From positions 1 to 26,912 of the forward strand of contig CALCDT010000231.1 in NCBI GenBank assembly GCA_937900425.1: 26,912 nt of DNA, written 5' to 3'. Positions within the stretch are counted from its first letter, which is position 1. Each line of letters opens with the position of its first letter. Positions 15,327-23,994 of this stretch are shown piece by piece. This DNA comes from an uncultured Alphaproteobacteria bacterium. Its GTDB lineage: Bacteria > Pseudomonadota > Alphaproteobacteria > Rhizobiales > Pleomorphomonadaceae. The translations under genes were made by a program, and so were the position numbers. The notes beneath the pieces are model-generated. The model was not told where the DNA came from. It did no database searches and saw nothing but the letters and a program-made list of their open reading frames with translations.

Positions 15327-16805
15327 TCAGAGCGCGCCCGCCAGATAACGCGTCAGCGTCGCTTCGGCGCCGTCGGCGTGGAGCGAGGCGAGTGCCCTCG
15401 AGAAGCCGGCGACGAAGACCGCGTCGGCGCCGAGGTCGCCGAAGATGTCGGTGAGGGCGAGGAAGGCCTTCGGGTCCTGCCGCGCGGCCAGCGCCGCGGC
15501 GTTGAGCCGGTCGGAGCTCGCGTCGTTCGGCGGGATCGCCCGGCCGGAATCGGAGACGCGCTCGCAGTAGCGGCACCAGAGCGCCGAGACGAGGGTGAGG
15601 CCGGTTACGCTCTCGCCCCGCTTCAGCCGGTCTCGCGTCGAGGGCAGGATGAACTTCGGCTGGCGGTTGGAGCCGTCGAGGCAGAGCCGGGCGATGGTGT
15701 CGCCGATCTTCGGGTTGGAGAAGCGCCGCTCGATCAGCTCGTAATAGTCGGCGAGCTCGACGCCCGGCACCGGCGGAATCACCGGGATGATCTCCTCGGT
15801 CTCGAGCTTCTTGAGGAAGGCCCGGATCAGCGGGTTTTCCATCGCCTCGTGGACGAAGTGGATGTCCATCAGCGCCGCCGGATAGGCGATCGCGGCGTGG
15901 CCGCCGTTGAGGATGCGGATCTTCATGTGCTCGAAAGGCGCGACGTCGTCGACGAAGGTGACGCCGACCTTTTCGAGCGCCGGCCGGCCGAGCGGGAAAT
16001 GGTCCTCGAGCACCCACTGCCGGTAGTCCTCGCAGAACACCGGCCAGGTATCCTCGATGCCGAAGTCCTCGGCGAGGATCGCCCGCTCGCGATCGCCGGT
16101 CGCCGGGGTGATGCGGTCGACCATGCCGTTCGGGAAGGCGACCTCCTCGCGCACGAAGCGGGCGAGATCGGCGTCGACGAGGTCGGCGAGGCCGGCGACG
16201 GCGCTGCGTGTCACCTCGCCGTTGCCGGGGATGTTGTCGCAGGACATCACCGTGAAGGCCGGCGTGCCGGCGGCGCGGCGGGCGGAAAGACCGGCGAGGA
16301 TCAGCCCGAACACCGTCTTCGGGTTCCCCGGCGCGGCGGCGTCGGCGGCGATCGCCGGGTGCGAGGGATCGAAGGCCCCCGTCGCCGGATCGATGAAATA
16401 GCCGCCCTCGGTGATGGTCAGCGAGACGATGCGGATCGCCGGGTCGGCGAGGCGGGCGATCGTCGCCGCGGCGTCGCCCGGGGCGAGGAAGTCGATCATC
16501 GGCGCCGTGATCCGCGCCGCCGAGCGTCCGGCCTCCTGCTCCACCACCGTCGTCAGGAAGTCCTGCGCCGCCAGCTTCTCGCGCATCACCGCGTCGGACG
16601 GCAGCACTCCGGCGCCGACGATGGCGAAATCGGTGTCGAGGCCGAGGTTGAAGAGGTCGTCGAGATAGACCGCCTGATGCGCACGGTGGAAGTTGCCGAC
16701 GCCGAAGTGGACGATGCCGGCCCGGAGGGTCGCCGGGTCGTAGGCGGGGACGGCGGCGCTCGCCGCGGCATCCTTCAGATTGGCGAGGGAGAGCGTCACG
16801 GGCAT
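15327..16805 (-). CDS. mtlK: Long-chain polyol dehydrogenase, mannitol 2-dehydrogenase type
   Basis: A 492-residue NAD-dependent dehydrogenase that oxidises D-mannitol to D-fructose and often also D-arabinitol or sorbitol. The nucleotide-binding start is HFGVGNFHRAHQAVYLDDL, followed by TITEGGY and SCDNIPGNG. The catalytic triplet in KIRILNGGH falls at Lys295, Asn300 and His303, the numbering described for Pseudomonas fluorescens mannitol 2-dehydrogenase, so the protein is full length and intact. Long-chain members are usually zinc-independent monomers. The gene lies 138 bp downstream of the transporter ATPase gene and 40 bp before the phosphatase, and supplies the oxidative step for the imported polyol. 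Confidence 0.95.
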   Translation of the reverse strand: MPVTLSLANLKDAAASAAVPAYDPATLRAGIVHFGVGNFHRAHQAVYLDDLFNLGLDTDFAIVGAGVLPSDAVMREKLAAQDFLTTVVEQEAGRSAARITAPMIDFLAPGDAAATIARLADPAIRIVSLTITEGGYFIDPATGAFDPSHPAIAADAAAPGNPKTVFGLILAGLSARRAAGTPAFTVMSCDNIPGNGEVTRSAVAGLADLVDADLARFVREEVAFPNGMVDRITPATGDRERAILAEDFGIEDTWPVFCEDYRQWVLEDHFPLGRPALEKVGVTFVDDVAPFEHMKIRILNGGHAAIAYPAALMDIHFVHEAMENPLIRAFLKKLETEEIIPVIPPVPGVELADYYELIERRFSNPKIGDTIARLCLDGSNRQPKFILPSTRDRLKRGESVTGLTLVSALWCRYCERVSDSGRAIPPNDASSDRLNAAALAARQDPKAFLALTDIFGDLGADAVFVAGFSRALASLHADGAEATLTRYLAGAL

Positions 16806-16943
16806 GGGATGTTGTCTCTCTTGGCCTTGGAACGGCGGGACGGCGGGCGAGAGGCCGGTCCGGGCGCGGTGCGGGTCAGGTCGGCGCGGTCCACTCCGCC
16901 GGCCGGACCCGGGCGCGGTCCGGCACCTCGGGAAGGGCCGCGA

Positions 16944-17942
<999 letters not shown>

Positions 17943-17973
17943 GATGTCCTCCCGCCGGATGACGGCTTCTTGT

Positions 17974-18804
17974 TTACTTGACGGCGCCGAAGGTCAGGCC
18001 GCGGACGAGTTGCTTCTGGCTGAACCAGCCGATGATCAGGATCGGTGCGATCGCCATGGTCGAGGCCGCCGAGAGCTTGGCGTAGAACAGGCCCTCGGGG
18101 CTCGAATAGCTGGCGATGAAGGCCGTGAGCGGCGCCGCCTTTGCCGCCGTCAGGTTCAGCGTCCAGAAGGCTTCGTTCCAGGCCATGATGATGTTGAGCA
18201 GCAGGGTCGAGGCGATGCCGGGGATCGCCATCGGCGTCAGCACGTGGACGATCTCCTTGGCGAGCGAGGCGCCGTCCATGCGCGCGGCCTCGAGAATGTC
18301 GCCGGGGATCTCCTTGAAGTAGGTGTAGAGCATCCAGACGATGATCGGCAGGTTGATCAGCGTCATCACCACGACGAGGCCGGAGCGGGTGTCGAGCAGA
18401 CCGAGGTCGCGGAACATCAGGTAGATCGGCACCAGCACGCCGACCGGCGGCAGCATCTTGGTGGAGAGCATCCACATCAGCACGTCCTTGGTCCGCTTCG
18501 TCGGCGCGAAGGCCATCGACCAGGCGGCGGGGATCGCGATCAGCAGGCCGAGGAAGGTCGAGCCGAAGGCGATGACCACCGAGTTCATGACGTGACGGCC
18601 GTAGTCGGAGCGCGTCTGCACCTCGGCGTAGTTCTCGCTCGTCCAGTCGAAGAACAGGAAGGAGGGCGGCGAGGCGATCGCCTCGCCTTCCGTCTTGAAG
18701 CTGGTGAGCACGGTCCACAGGATCGGGAAGAAGATCAGGAAACCGACGGTCCAGCCGACGAGGGTGAGGATCGTCTTCCTGCGGGTCGAGACGGCGCGGG
18801 CCAT
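17974..18804 (-). CDS. smoG: Polyol ABC importer permease 2, SmoG type
   Basis: A 276-residue inner-membrane permease of the CUT1 (MalG-like) group. It has about six hydrophobic helices starting at residues 12-33. The EAA loop, LEAARMDGASLAKEIVHVLTP, starts near residue 161 and docks with the ATPase. The start is ATG 18804 (MARAVSTRRKT), 4 bp after the smoF stop; the frame is open upstream to 18888 but that part overlaps smoF and is not conserved-looking. It forms the membrane channel together with SmoF. Confidence 0.93.
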   Translation of the reverse strand: MARAVSTRRKTILTLVGWTVGFLIFFPILWTVLTSFKTEGEAIASPPSFLFFDWTSENYAEVQTRSDYGRHVMNSVVIAFGSTFLGLLIAIPAAWSMAFAPTKRTKDVLMWMLSTKMLPPVGVLVPIYLMFRDLGLLDTRSGLVVVMTLINLPIIVWMLYTYFKEIPGDILEAARMDGASLAKEIVHVLTPMAIPGIASTLLLNIIMAWNEAFWTLNLTAAKAAPLTAFIASYSSPEGLFYAKLSAASTMAIAPILIIGWFSQKQLVRGLTFGAVK

Positions 18805-18808
18805 GGCG

Positions 18809-19681
18809 TCAGCCCTCCAGGTTCTTGCCGATGAGGCGGATGAGGAAGAAGGCGACGATGTTGGCCAGCACCACGGCGATGATGCCACCGGCGGAAGCCC
18901 CGCCGACGTCGAACTGCAGCAGCGCCTGGGCGTAGACCAGATAGGTGATGTTGGTGCTGGCGTAGCCGGGGCCGCCGTTGGTGGTGACGAGGATCTCGGC
19001 GAAGACCGACAGGAGGAAGATCGTCTCGATCAGGATCACCACGGTGATCGCCCGGGCGAGATGCGGCAGCACGATCCAGATGAATTTCGAGACGAAGCCG
19101 GCGCCGTCCATCTCGGCGGCTTCCTTCTGCTCCTCGTCGAGCGACTGCAGCGCGGTGAGCAGGATCAGCGTCGCGAAGGGCAGCCACTGCCAGGAGACGA
19201 TGGCGATGATCGAGGCGAGCGGCGCCTGGGCGAGGAAGTCGTAGGGCTGGAGCCCCAGGCTCTTGGCGATCCAGGCGAACAGGCCGTTCACCGGGTGCAT
19301 CAGCATGTTCTTCCAAACCAGCGCCGACACCGTCGGCATCACGAAGAAGGGTGCGATGACGAGAAGGCGGACGATGCCTTGGCCGAAGAAGGGCTGGTCG
19401 AGCAGCAGGGCGAGGGCGATGCCGCCGAGGATGGTGATGACGATGACGCCGCCGACCAGCAGCAGCGTGTTGGCGAGCGCCGTGAGGAAGGCGGGATCGG
19501 TGAGGAAATAACGATAGTTGAGGAAGCCGACGTATTCCTCGAGGCCCGGCATCAGCAGGTTGTAGCGCAGAACCGAGAAATAGAGCGTCATCGTCAGCGG
19601 CACGATCATCCAGGCGAGCAGCAGGATGATCGCCGGGGCGGACATCAGCCGTGCCGCCGAGCGGGTGTGTAGCGTCGCCAT
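18809..19681 (-). CDS. smoF: Polyol ABC importer permease 1, SmoF type
   Basis: A 290-residue inner-membrane permease of the CUT1 (MalF-like) group. The first helix is at about 15-37 and there are about six in total. The EAA loop KEAAEMDGAGFVSKFIWIVLP is at about 186-206. The start at ATG 19681 (MATLHTRSAARL) is set by a strong GGGAGGGG 3-10 bp upstream; an in-frame ATG at 19741 adds a polar, glutamine-rich stretch with no support. The 324-bp gap to smoE is large for such an operon and contains a terminator-like hairpin. Confidence 0.92.
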   Translation of the reverse strand: MATLHTRSAARLMSAPAIILLLAWMIVPLTMTLYFSVLRYNLLMPGLEEYVGFLNYRYFLTDPAFLTALANTLLLVGGVIVITILGGIALALLLDQPFFGQGIVRLLVIAPFFVMPTVSALVWKNMLMHPVNGLFAWIAKSLGLQPYDFLAQAPLASIIAIVSWQWLPFATLILLTALQSLDEEQKEAAEMDGAGFVSKFIWIVLPHLARAITVVILIETIFLLSVFAEILVTTNGGPGYASTNITYLVYAQALLQFDVGGASAGGIIAVVLANIVAFFLIRLIGKNLEG

Positions 19682-19949
19682 CGGCCCCTCCCTGAAGGGT
19701 TCTTGCTGTTGTTGCGAGGCGGTGTTCGGCGCCCCGTTCACGCGGAAGATGCGCGTTTCGTCCTCCGGCGATCATCCCGCCCCGGGCGGGAACGGGCAGG
19801 CTCGCCGGTTCCCGTGCTCCGGGGCCGCTCGGGCGGCTCTTCGTCGGAGGACGGTTCCCTGCCGGTTACATGCTGCGGTCATGGGCTCGGAAGATCGGTT
19901 CCGGCGTCCGCCGGTCACATCCGGCCGCCGCGTCGCGGACGGGCCGGGG

Positions 19950-19987
19950 AAAAAGCTCCCGCGGCGGGCGGTCCTGCCGCCGCGGGA
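19950..19987 (-). terminator. Intercistronic terminator/attenuator after smoE
   Basis: On the minus strand an 11-bp perfect stem (19957-19967 with 19977-19987; core CCCGCGGCGG/CCGCCGCGGG), with a 9-base loop, is followed two bases later by TTTTT (19950-19954). It begins 19 bp beyond the smoE stop and about 270 bp before smoF. Such hairpins in binding-protein operons limit read-through or protect the upstream mRNA, so that binding protein is made in excess. The rest of 19682-19949 contains no gene; a CCCGCC/GGCGGG palindrome at 19776-19790 is the only other structure seen. Confidence 0.75.
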
Positions 19988-20005
19988 AGTCTCGGGAGAA
20001 CCGTC

Positions 20006-21316
20006 TTATTTCGGGTAGCCGGCCTTCATCATCTCGCGGCTCGTCAGCGCCTGCGCACTCTGCAGCGCCTGATCCACGGTCATGGTGCCGGCGAGGGCGG
20101 CCGAGAACTGCTGGCCGACGGCGGTGCCGATGCCCTGGAACTCGGGGATCGCCACGAACTGGACGCCGGTGTAGGGCACCGGATCGACGGTCGGCTTGGT
20201 CGGATCGGCGGCCTTGATCGATTCCAGCGTCATCGCGGCGAAGGGCGCGGCTTCCTGGTACTTCGGGTTCTCGTAGAGCGAGGTCCGGGTGCCCGGGGGC
20301 ACGTTGGCCCAGCCTTCCTTCTCGGCGACGAGGTCGAGATAGTGCTTGGAGGTCGCCCAGGCGATGAACTTTTCGGCGGCTTCGGTCTTCTGCGAGCCGG
20401 CCGGGATGCCGAGCGACCACGCCCACAGCCAGTTGCCGCGCTTGCCGAGGCCGTTGTCGGGAGCGAGGGCGAAGCCGACCTTGTCGGCGACCTGCGATTC
20501 CTTCGGGTTGGTCACGAAGGAGGCGGCGACGGTGGCGTCGATCCACATGCCGCACTTGCCGGTCTGGAACAGGGCGAGATTCTCGTTGAAGCCGTTGGAA
20601 GAGGCGCCGGGAGGGCCGGCCTCGGTCATCAGGTCGACGTAGAAGGTGAGCGTCTTCTTCCAGGCCTCGCCGTCGAACTGGGCGTTCCACTGCTCGTCGA
20701 ACCAGCGCGCGCCGAAGGAGTTGGACATCGCCGTCAGGAAGGCCATGTTCTCGCCCCAGCCGGCCTTGCCGCGCAGGCAGATGCCGTAGACCTCGCCGTC
20801 CTTGTCGGTCATCTTCTTCGCCGCGTCGGCGATGAAGTCCCAGGTCGGGGCGTCGGGCATCGTCAGCCCCGCCTTTTCCATCAGGTCCTTGCGGTACATC
20901 ACCATCGAGCTCTCGCCGTAGAACGGCGCGGCATAGAGCTTGCCGTCGGCGGAGAGGCCGTCGCGGATCGCCGGCAGCAGGTCGTCCACGTCGTAGTCGG
21001 CGCCGAGGTTCTCGAGCGGCTTCAGCCAGCCCTGCTTGGCCCAGATCGGCACCTCGTAGGTGCCGATGGTCATCACGTCATACTGGCCGCCCCTGGTGGC
21101 GATGTCGGTCGTCACCTTCTGGCGCAGGACGTTCTCCTCCATCGTCACCCATTCGAGCTGGATGTCCGGATTGTCCTTGGTGAAGTCGTCGGTGAGCTTC
21201 TGCATGCGGATCATGTCGCCGTTGTTCACGGTCGCGATCGTCAGCGTCTCGGCGCCGGCGAGCGAGGTGAGGGCGAGGAGCGAGCAGGCCCCGGTGAAGA
21301 AAGTCGCGAGTTTCAT
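20006..21316 (-). CDS. smoE: Periplasmic polyol-binding protein, SmoE type
   Basis: A 436-residue extracellular solute-binding protein of family 1, first component of the importer encoded by the next genes. The signal peptide is MKLATFFTGACSLLALTSLAGA with likely cleavage before Glu23. The mature part starts ETLTIATVNNGDMIRMQKLT and contains the family hallmarks TIGTYEVPIWAKQGWL and AAPFYGESSMVMYRKDLMEKAGL. Its relatives in rhizobia and Rhodobacter bind sorbitol, mannitol and related polyols. The start is ATG 21316, with GGGAGGAC 5-12 bp upstream; 22 extra residues in frame before it are unlikely. It is the first gene of the operon, downstream of a palindromic operator candidate. Confidence 0.93.
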   Translation of the reverse strand: MKLATFFTGACSLLALTSLAGAETLTIATVNNGDMIRMQKLTDDFTKDNPDIQLEWVTMEENVLRQKVTTDIATRGGQYDVMTIGTYEVPIWAKQGWLKPLENLGADYDVDDLLPAIRDGLSADGKLYAAPFYGESSMVMYRKDLMEKAGLTMPDAPTWDFIADAAKKMTDKDGEVYGICLRGKAGWGENMAFLTAMSNSFGARWFDEQWNAQFDGEAWKKTLTFYVDLMTEAGPPGASSNGFNENLALFQTGKCGMWIDATVAASFVTNPKESQVADKVGFALAPDNGLGKRGNWLWAWSLGIPAGSQKTEAAEKFIAWATSKHYLDLVAEKEGWANVPPGTRTSLYENPKYQEAAPFAAMTLESIKAADPTKPTVDPVPYTGVQFVAIPEFQGIGTAVGQQFSAALAGTMTVDQALQSAQALTSREMMKAGYPK

Positions 21317-21374
21317 GTCTGTCCTCCCGGTGTGACACAGCCCATCGTCAACGACGTGAGCATTTGTCGTGTCT

Positions 21375-21390
21375 ATGGGCAATTACCCAT
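21375..21390. promoter_or_regulatory. Palindromic operator candidate upstream of smoE
   Basis: ATGGGCAATTACCCAT is symmetric at 14 of 16 positions around a central AATT and lies 59 bp upstream of the smoE start. On the smoE strand the same site holds TTGCCC, which could be a -35 element, so bound protein would block or contact polymerase. The nearby SorC-type regulator is the natural candidate to bind it. The rest of 21317-21566 holds no gene; a GGGCGGC/GCCGCCC hairpin is present at 21445-21465. Confidence 0.5.
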
Positions 21391-21566
21391 TTCGACGGAT
21401 CAGCGTCAAGCCGCATTCGTCGCCGCGGTGCAGCATCGGGAGGCGGGCGGCCTTTCCCGCCGCCCCGCCGCGGTCCACACTCGCGGACGACTCACGGCCG
21501 GTTCGCGGCGCGGAACCGCGCCCGCCATCGGCGCGCGGCGGGCGATGCGGACGGAAGGACCGGGCG

Positions 21567-22313
21567 ATGACGGGTGAGACGGGCGAGCGGGAGACGGGAC
21601 CGGCGACGGCTCGGGCGGGGGTCCCGGCGACGGCACGGGTGGACGGAGCGGATCGAGCGCAGGGTCCGGACGGCGGCGCGATCCGCGTCGACCGGCTGAC
21701 GATCCCGGTGCCGAGCGAGGAGATCGGCATCCACCGGGTGGCGACCTTCGTGCACATTCTCAAGCACGTGGTGGCGCCGGACCGACGCACCCTGGTCGAC
21801 CTCGGCGCCGGCCATTGCAAGTTCAGCCAGTGGGCGGCAAAGCTCGGCTTCGAGGTCACCGCCGTCGACGGGCGCACCGTGCGCCTGCCGGAGGATCTCG
21901 GCGCGATCCGCTTCGTGCTGTCGGACGTACGCGACTACGACCCGCGCGGCCACGGCGTCGTCGCCCTCCTCGGCCTGCTCTACCACCTCGAGATCGCCGA
22001 CCAGGAGAGCCTGCTGCGGCGCTGCTGCTACGGCGCGCCGGTGATCGTCGAGACCCAGGTCCACGTCCCGGAACTGGTGACGGGCGAGGCGAAGGACTGG
22101 CACGCCCTCGTCACCCGCGACGGCTACGAGGGTGTCGATTTTCCCGAGGGCGACAATCCGATGGCCTCGATCGGCAACCGGACGTCGTTCTGGCACACCG
22201 AAGCCTCGATGATCCGCCTGTTCGAGCGCACCGGCTACGGCGCGGTCACGGTGATCGACCCGGTGTTCGTCTCCGGCTACGGCGCGAGGCGCTTCTACGT
22301 CGCGAGGCCCTGA
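21567..22313 (+). CDS. Class I SAM-dependent methyltransferase
   Basis: A 248-residue cytosolic protein. The SAM-binding motif I is LVDLGAGHC at residues 76-84, with the acidic strand-2 residue Asp101 (VTAVD). The later LSDVRDYDP and VVALLGLLYHL segments continue the Rossmann-like fold. The C-terminal half includes NRTSFWHTEASMIRLFERTG, which resembles methyltransferases linked to glycan or small-molecule tailoring; the substrate is not known. The first ~40 residues are low-complexity and rich in Gly, Ala and Thr. ATG 21567 has GGAAGGA at 21553-21559. It lies on the plus strand between smoE and the regulator, both on the minus strand, and its stop is 18 bp from the regulator's stop. I see no functional link to polyols. 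Confidence 0.85.
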   Translation: MTGETGERETGPATARAGVPATARVDGADRAQGPDGGAIRVDRLTIPVPSEEIGIHRVATFVHILKHVVAPDRRTLVDLGAGHCKFSQWAAKLGFEVTAVDGRTVRLPEDLGAIRFVLSDVRDYDPRGHGVVALLGLLYHLEIADQESLLRRCCYGAPVIVETQVHVPELVTGEAKDWHALVTRDGYEGVDFPEGDNPMASIGNRTSFWHTEASMIRLFERTGYGAVTVIDPVFVSGYGARRFYVARP

Positions 22314-22331
22314 CGGTCGCTGCCGCCGGGT

Positions 22332-23282
22332 TCAGCCGGCGAGAACGGCCGCGGCGGTCGCCTCGTCCGTTATGAGGCCGCTGAGGAGGCCGCCGCGCAG
22401 GGCGGCGCGGATCGCCGGGCGTTTGCGCTCGCCCATGGCGATGGCCACGACCCGGGTGCGCCGCGCCGACGGCAGCGGCGCGCCTGCGTTGCGCCGGCTG
22501 ACCTCGTCGTCGATCAGCCGTCCGTCGGCGTCGAACACCCAGCCGCAGATTTCGCCAGCCGCGCCCTTTTCCTCGAAGCCGGCGAGTTCGTCCGCCGTGA
22601 TGAAGCCATCGACCAGCAGCGGCGCCCGGGGGCCGAGTTCGCCGATGCCGACGAAGGCGACGTCGGCCTTCGCCACCAGATCGAGCGTGTGGCGGATGGT
22701 CGGCTGGCCGTGCAGCATGTCGCGCTCGGCCCGGCTCGCCGCGAACACCGGCAGCAGCATCGGGAAGTGATGGGCGCGCACCGCGTCGGCCATCGAGAAG
22801 ATGACGTTGTAGAAGGCTGCCGAGCCGTCCGGGGCGATGTTGCCGGTCATCGAGACGATGCGGTGCTGCGGGCACTCCATCGGCGGCAGCTGGTCGACGG
22901 CCGCCTTCAGCGTGCGCCCGGTGCCGACCGCCATCACCACCGGCTCCGCCCCGCGCAGCACCCGCTCGATCTCCGCCGCCCCGGCCTCGGCGATGCCGAG
23001 CGTCGTCGAGGTCGAGCCGGGGTCGGACGGCACGACCTCGCAGACCGAAAGGCCGAAGCGATCCTTGAGGCGCCCGGCGGCGGCCAGGCACCCGGCGATC
23101 GGATGGTCGAGCCGGAACTTGATCAGCCGCTCGCTCATCGCCAGCGAGACGAGACGCTGCGCCGACTGGCGCGAGATCCCCATCTTGGCGGCGATCTCGT
23201 CCTGGGTGTTGCCGCAGATGTAGTAGAGCCAGCCGGCGCGTGCGGCGTCGTCCAGCCGGTTCCTGGCCTCGCTGCGGCTCAT
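22332..23282 (-). CDS. smoC: SorC-family sugar-binding transcriptional regulator
   Basis: A 316-residue DNA-binding regulator. An N-terminal helix-turn-helix (TQDEIAAKMGISRQSAQRLV, about 26-45) is followed by the SorC sugar-binding domain (about 55-316) with VGTGRTL, MTGNIAP and GIGELG segments typical of phosphosugar binding. Its place upstream of the smo operon, on the same strand, matches the regulator found with rhizobial polyol loci, so it likely senses a polyol-derived sugar or sugar phosphate. The symbol is assigned by this context and is less sure than the family. ATG 23282 is chosen because the HTH begins soon after; the frame extends to 23357 with a low-complexity arginine-rich leader. 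It may be read through from ridA, 79 bp upstream. Confidence 0.88.
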   Translation of the reverse strand: MSRSEARNRLDDAARAGWLYYICGNTQDEIAAKMGISRQSAQRLVSLAMSERLIKFRLDHPIAGCLAAAGRLKDRFGLSVCEVVPSDPGSTSTTLGIAEAGAAEIERVLRGAEPVVMAVGTGRTLKAAVDQLPPMECPQHRIVSMTGNIAPDGSAAFYNVIFSMADAVRAHHFPMLLPVFAASRAERDMLHGQPTIRHTLDLVAKADVAFVGIGELGPRAPLLVDGFITADELAGFEEKGAAGEICGWVFDADGRLIDDEVSRRNAGAPLPSARRTRVVAIAMGERKRPAIRAALRGGLLSGLITDEATAAAVLAG

Positions 23283-23361
23283 CGCCTCGGCTCGCTCCTC
23301 TCGAGCGGCCGGATCGCCCCGGCCGCATCCCCGTCCTGCGCGACGCGCGCCGCCCAACCCG

Positions 23362-23706
23362 TCAGTCGCGCGCCGCCGTCACGATGATCTCGACCCTGTA
23401 TTTCGGTGCGGCGAGCTTCGCCTCGCCGGTGGCGCGCGCCGGCGGATTGGCGGGGTCGACCCAGCCGTCCCAGACCGCGTTCATCGCGGCGAAATCGGCC
23501 ATGTCGGCCAGCCAGATCGTCGCCTGCAGGATCTTCGACTTGTCGCTGCCGGCCGCGGCCAGCAGCCGGTCGATCGAGGCGAGCACGTCCTTCGTCTGCT
23601 CGCCGACGTCCGCGCCCTCGCCGACCTGGCCGGCGAGCCAGACGAGATTGCCGTAGGTGACGGCCTGGCTCATGCGCGGACCGGGTTCGATGCGGGTGAT
23701 GGACAC
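23362..23706 (-). CDS. RidA/YjgF/YER057c family protein
   Basis: A 114-residue protein of usual family length, starting at GTG 23706 (VSITRIEPGPRMSQAV) with GAGGAG about 10 bp upstream. Hallmarks are YGNLVWLAGQVG, QTKDVLASIDRLLAAAGSDKSKILQATIWLADM, the conserved arginine in PPARATGEAKLA (matching the active-site Arg of RidA) and the terminal YRVEIIVTAA. RidA enzymes are trimeric and hydrolyse reactive enamine/imine intermediates; some paralogues such as RutC act in pyrimidine breakdown. It diverges from a NMT1-type ABC operon over 288 bp and precedes the SorC regulator on the same strand, so it could belong functionally to either. Confidence 0.9.
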   Translation of the reverse strand: MSITRIEPGPRMSQAVTYGNLVWLAGQVGEGADVGEQTKDVLASIDRLLAAAGSDKSKILQATIWLADMADFAAMNAVWDGWVDPANPPARATGEAKLAAPKYRVEIIVTAARD

Positions 23707-23865
23707 GGGGTATGGCTCCTCGTCGAAACGGCGGGCGCGCGACGCGGCACCCTTCTCCGCCAAGGACATCGCCGACACGCCCGAAGTCAAGACCCCCGTC
23801 CGCGTCCGCGCGCGGCCGGCGCTCCCGCACCCTTGCGCCGGCCGCGGGATCGGATAATCTGCCGC

Positions 23866-23895
23866 TGGCTTAGGCATCTTTACCGGTTGGCTAAA
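23866..23895. promoter_or_regulatory. Direct-repeat motif in the ridA/ABC divergent promoter region
   Basis: TGGCTTAG (23866-23873) and TGGCTAAA (23888-23895) are spaced 22 bp start to start, two turns of the helix. They lie in the AT-richest patch of a 288-bp divergent gap, next to ATAAATTTTAG on the minus strand. The spacing suggests binding of a dimeric regulator to one face. A CCGGGC/GCCCGG hairpin (23941-23958) lies in the plus-strand leader. Confidence 0.4.
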
Positions 23896-23994
23896 ATTTA
23901 TGCCGGCGGGACGGATCGTCATCAGGCGCGGCCGCGACGGCCGGGCAGATCCGCCCGGACCGCCCCGCGGGCCGCCGAACCGGAGGGGTAGACC

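Noticed and set aside
23707..23994. TPP or other riboswitch upstream of the NMT1-type binding protein
   Set aside because: I looked for a thi-box-like pattern because of the ThiY-like protein; none of its conserved segments is recognisable in the leader.
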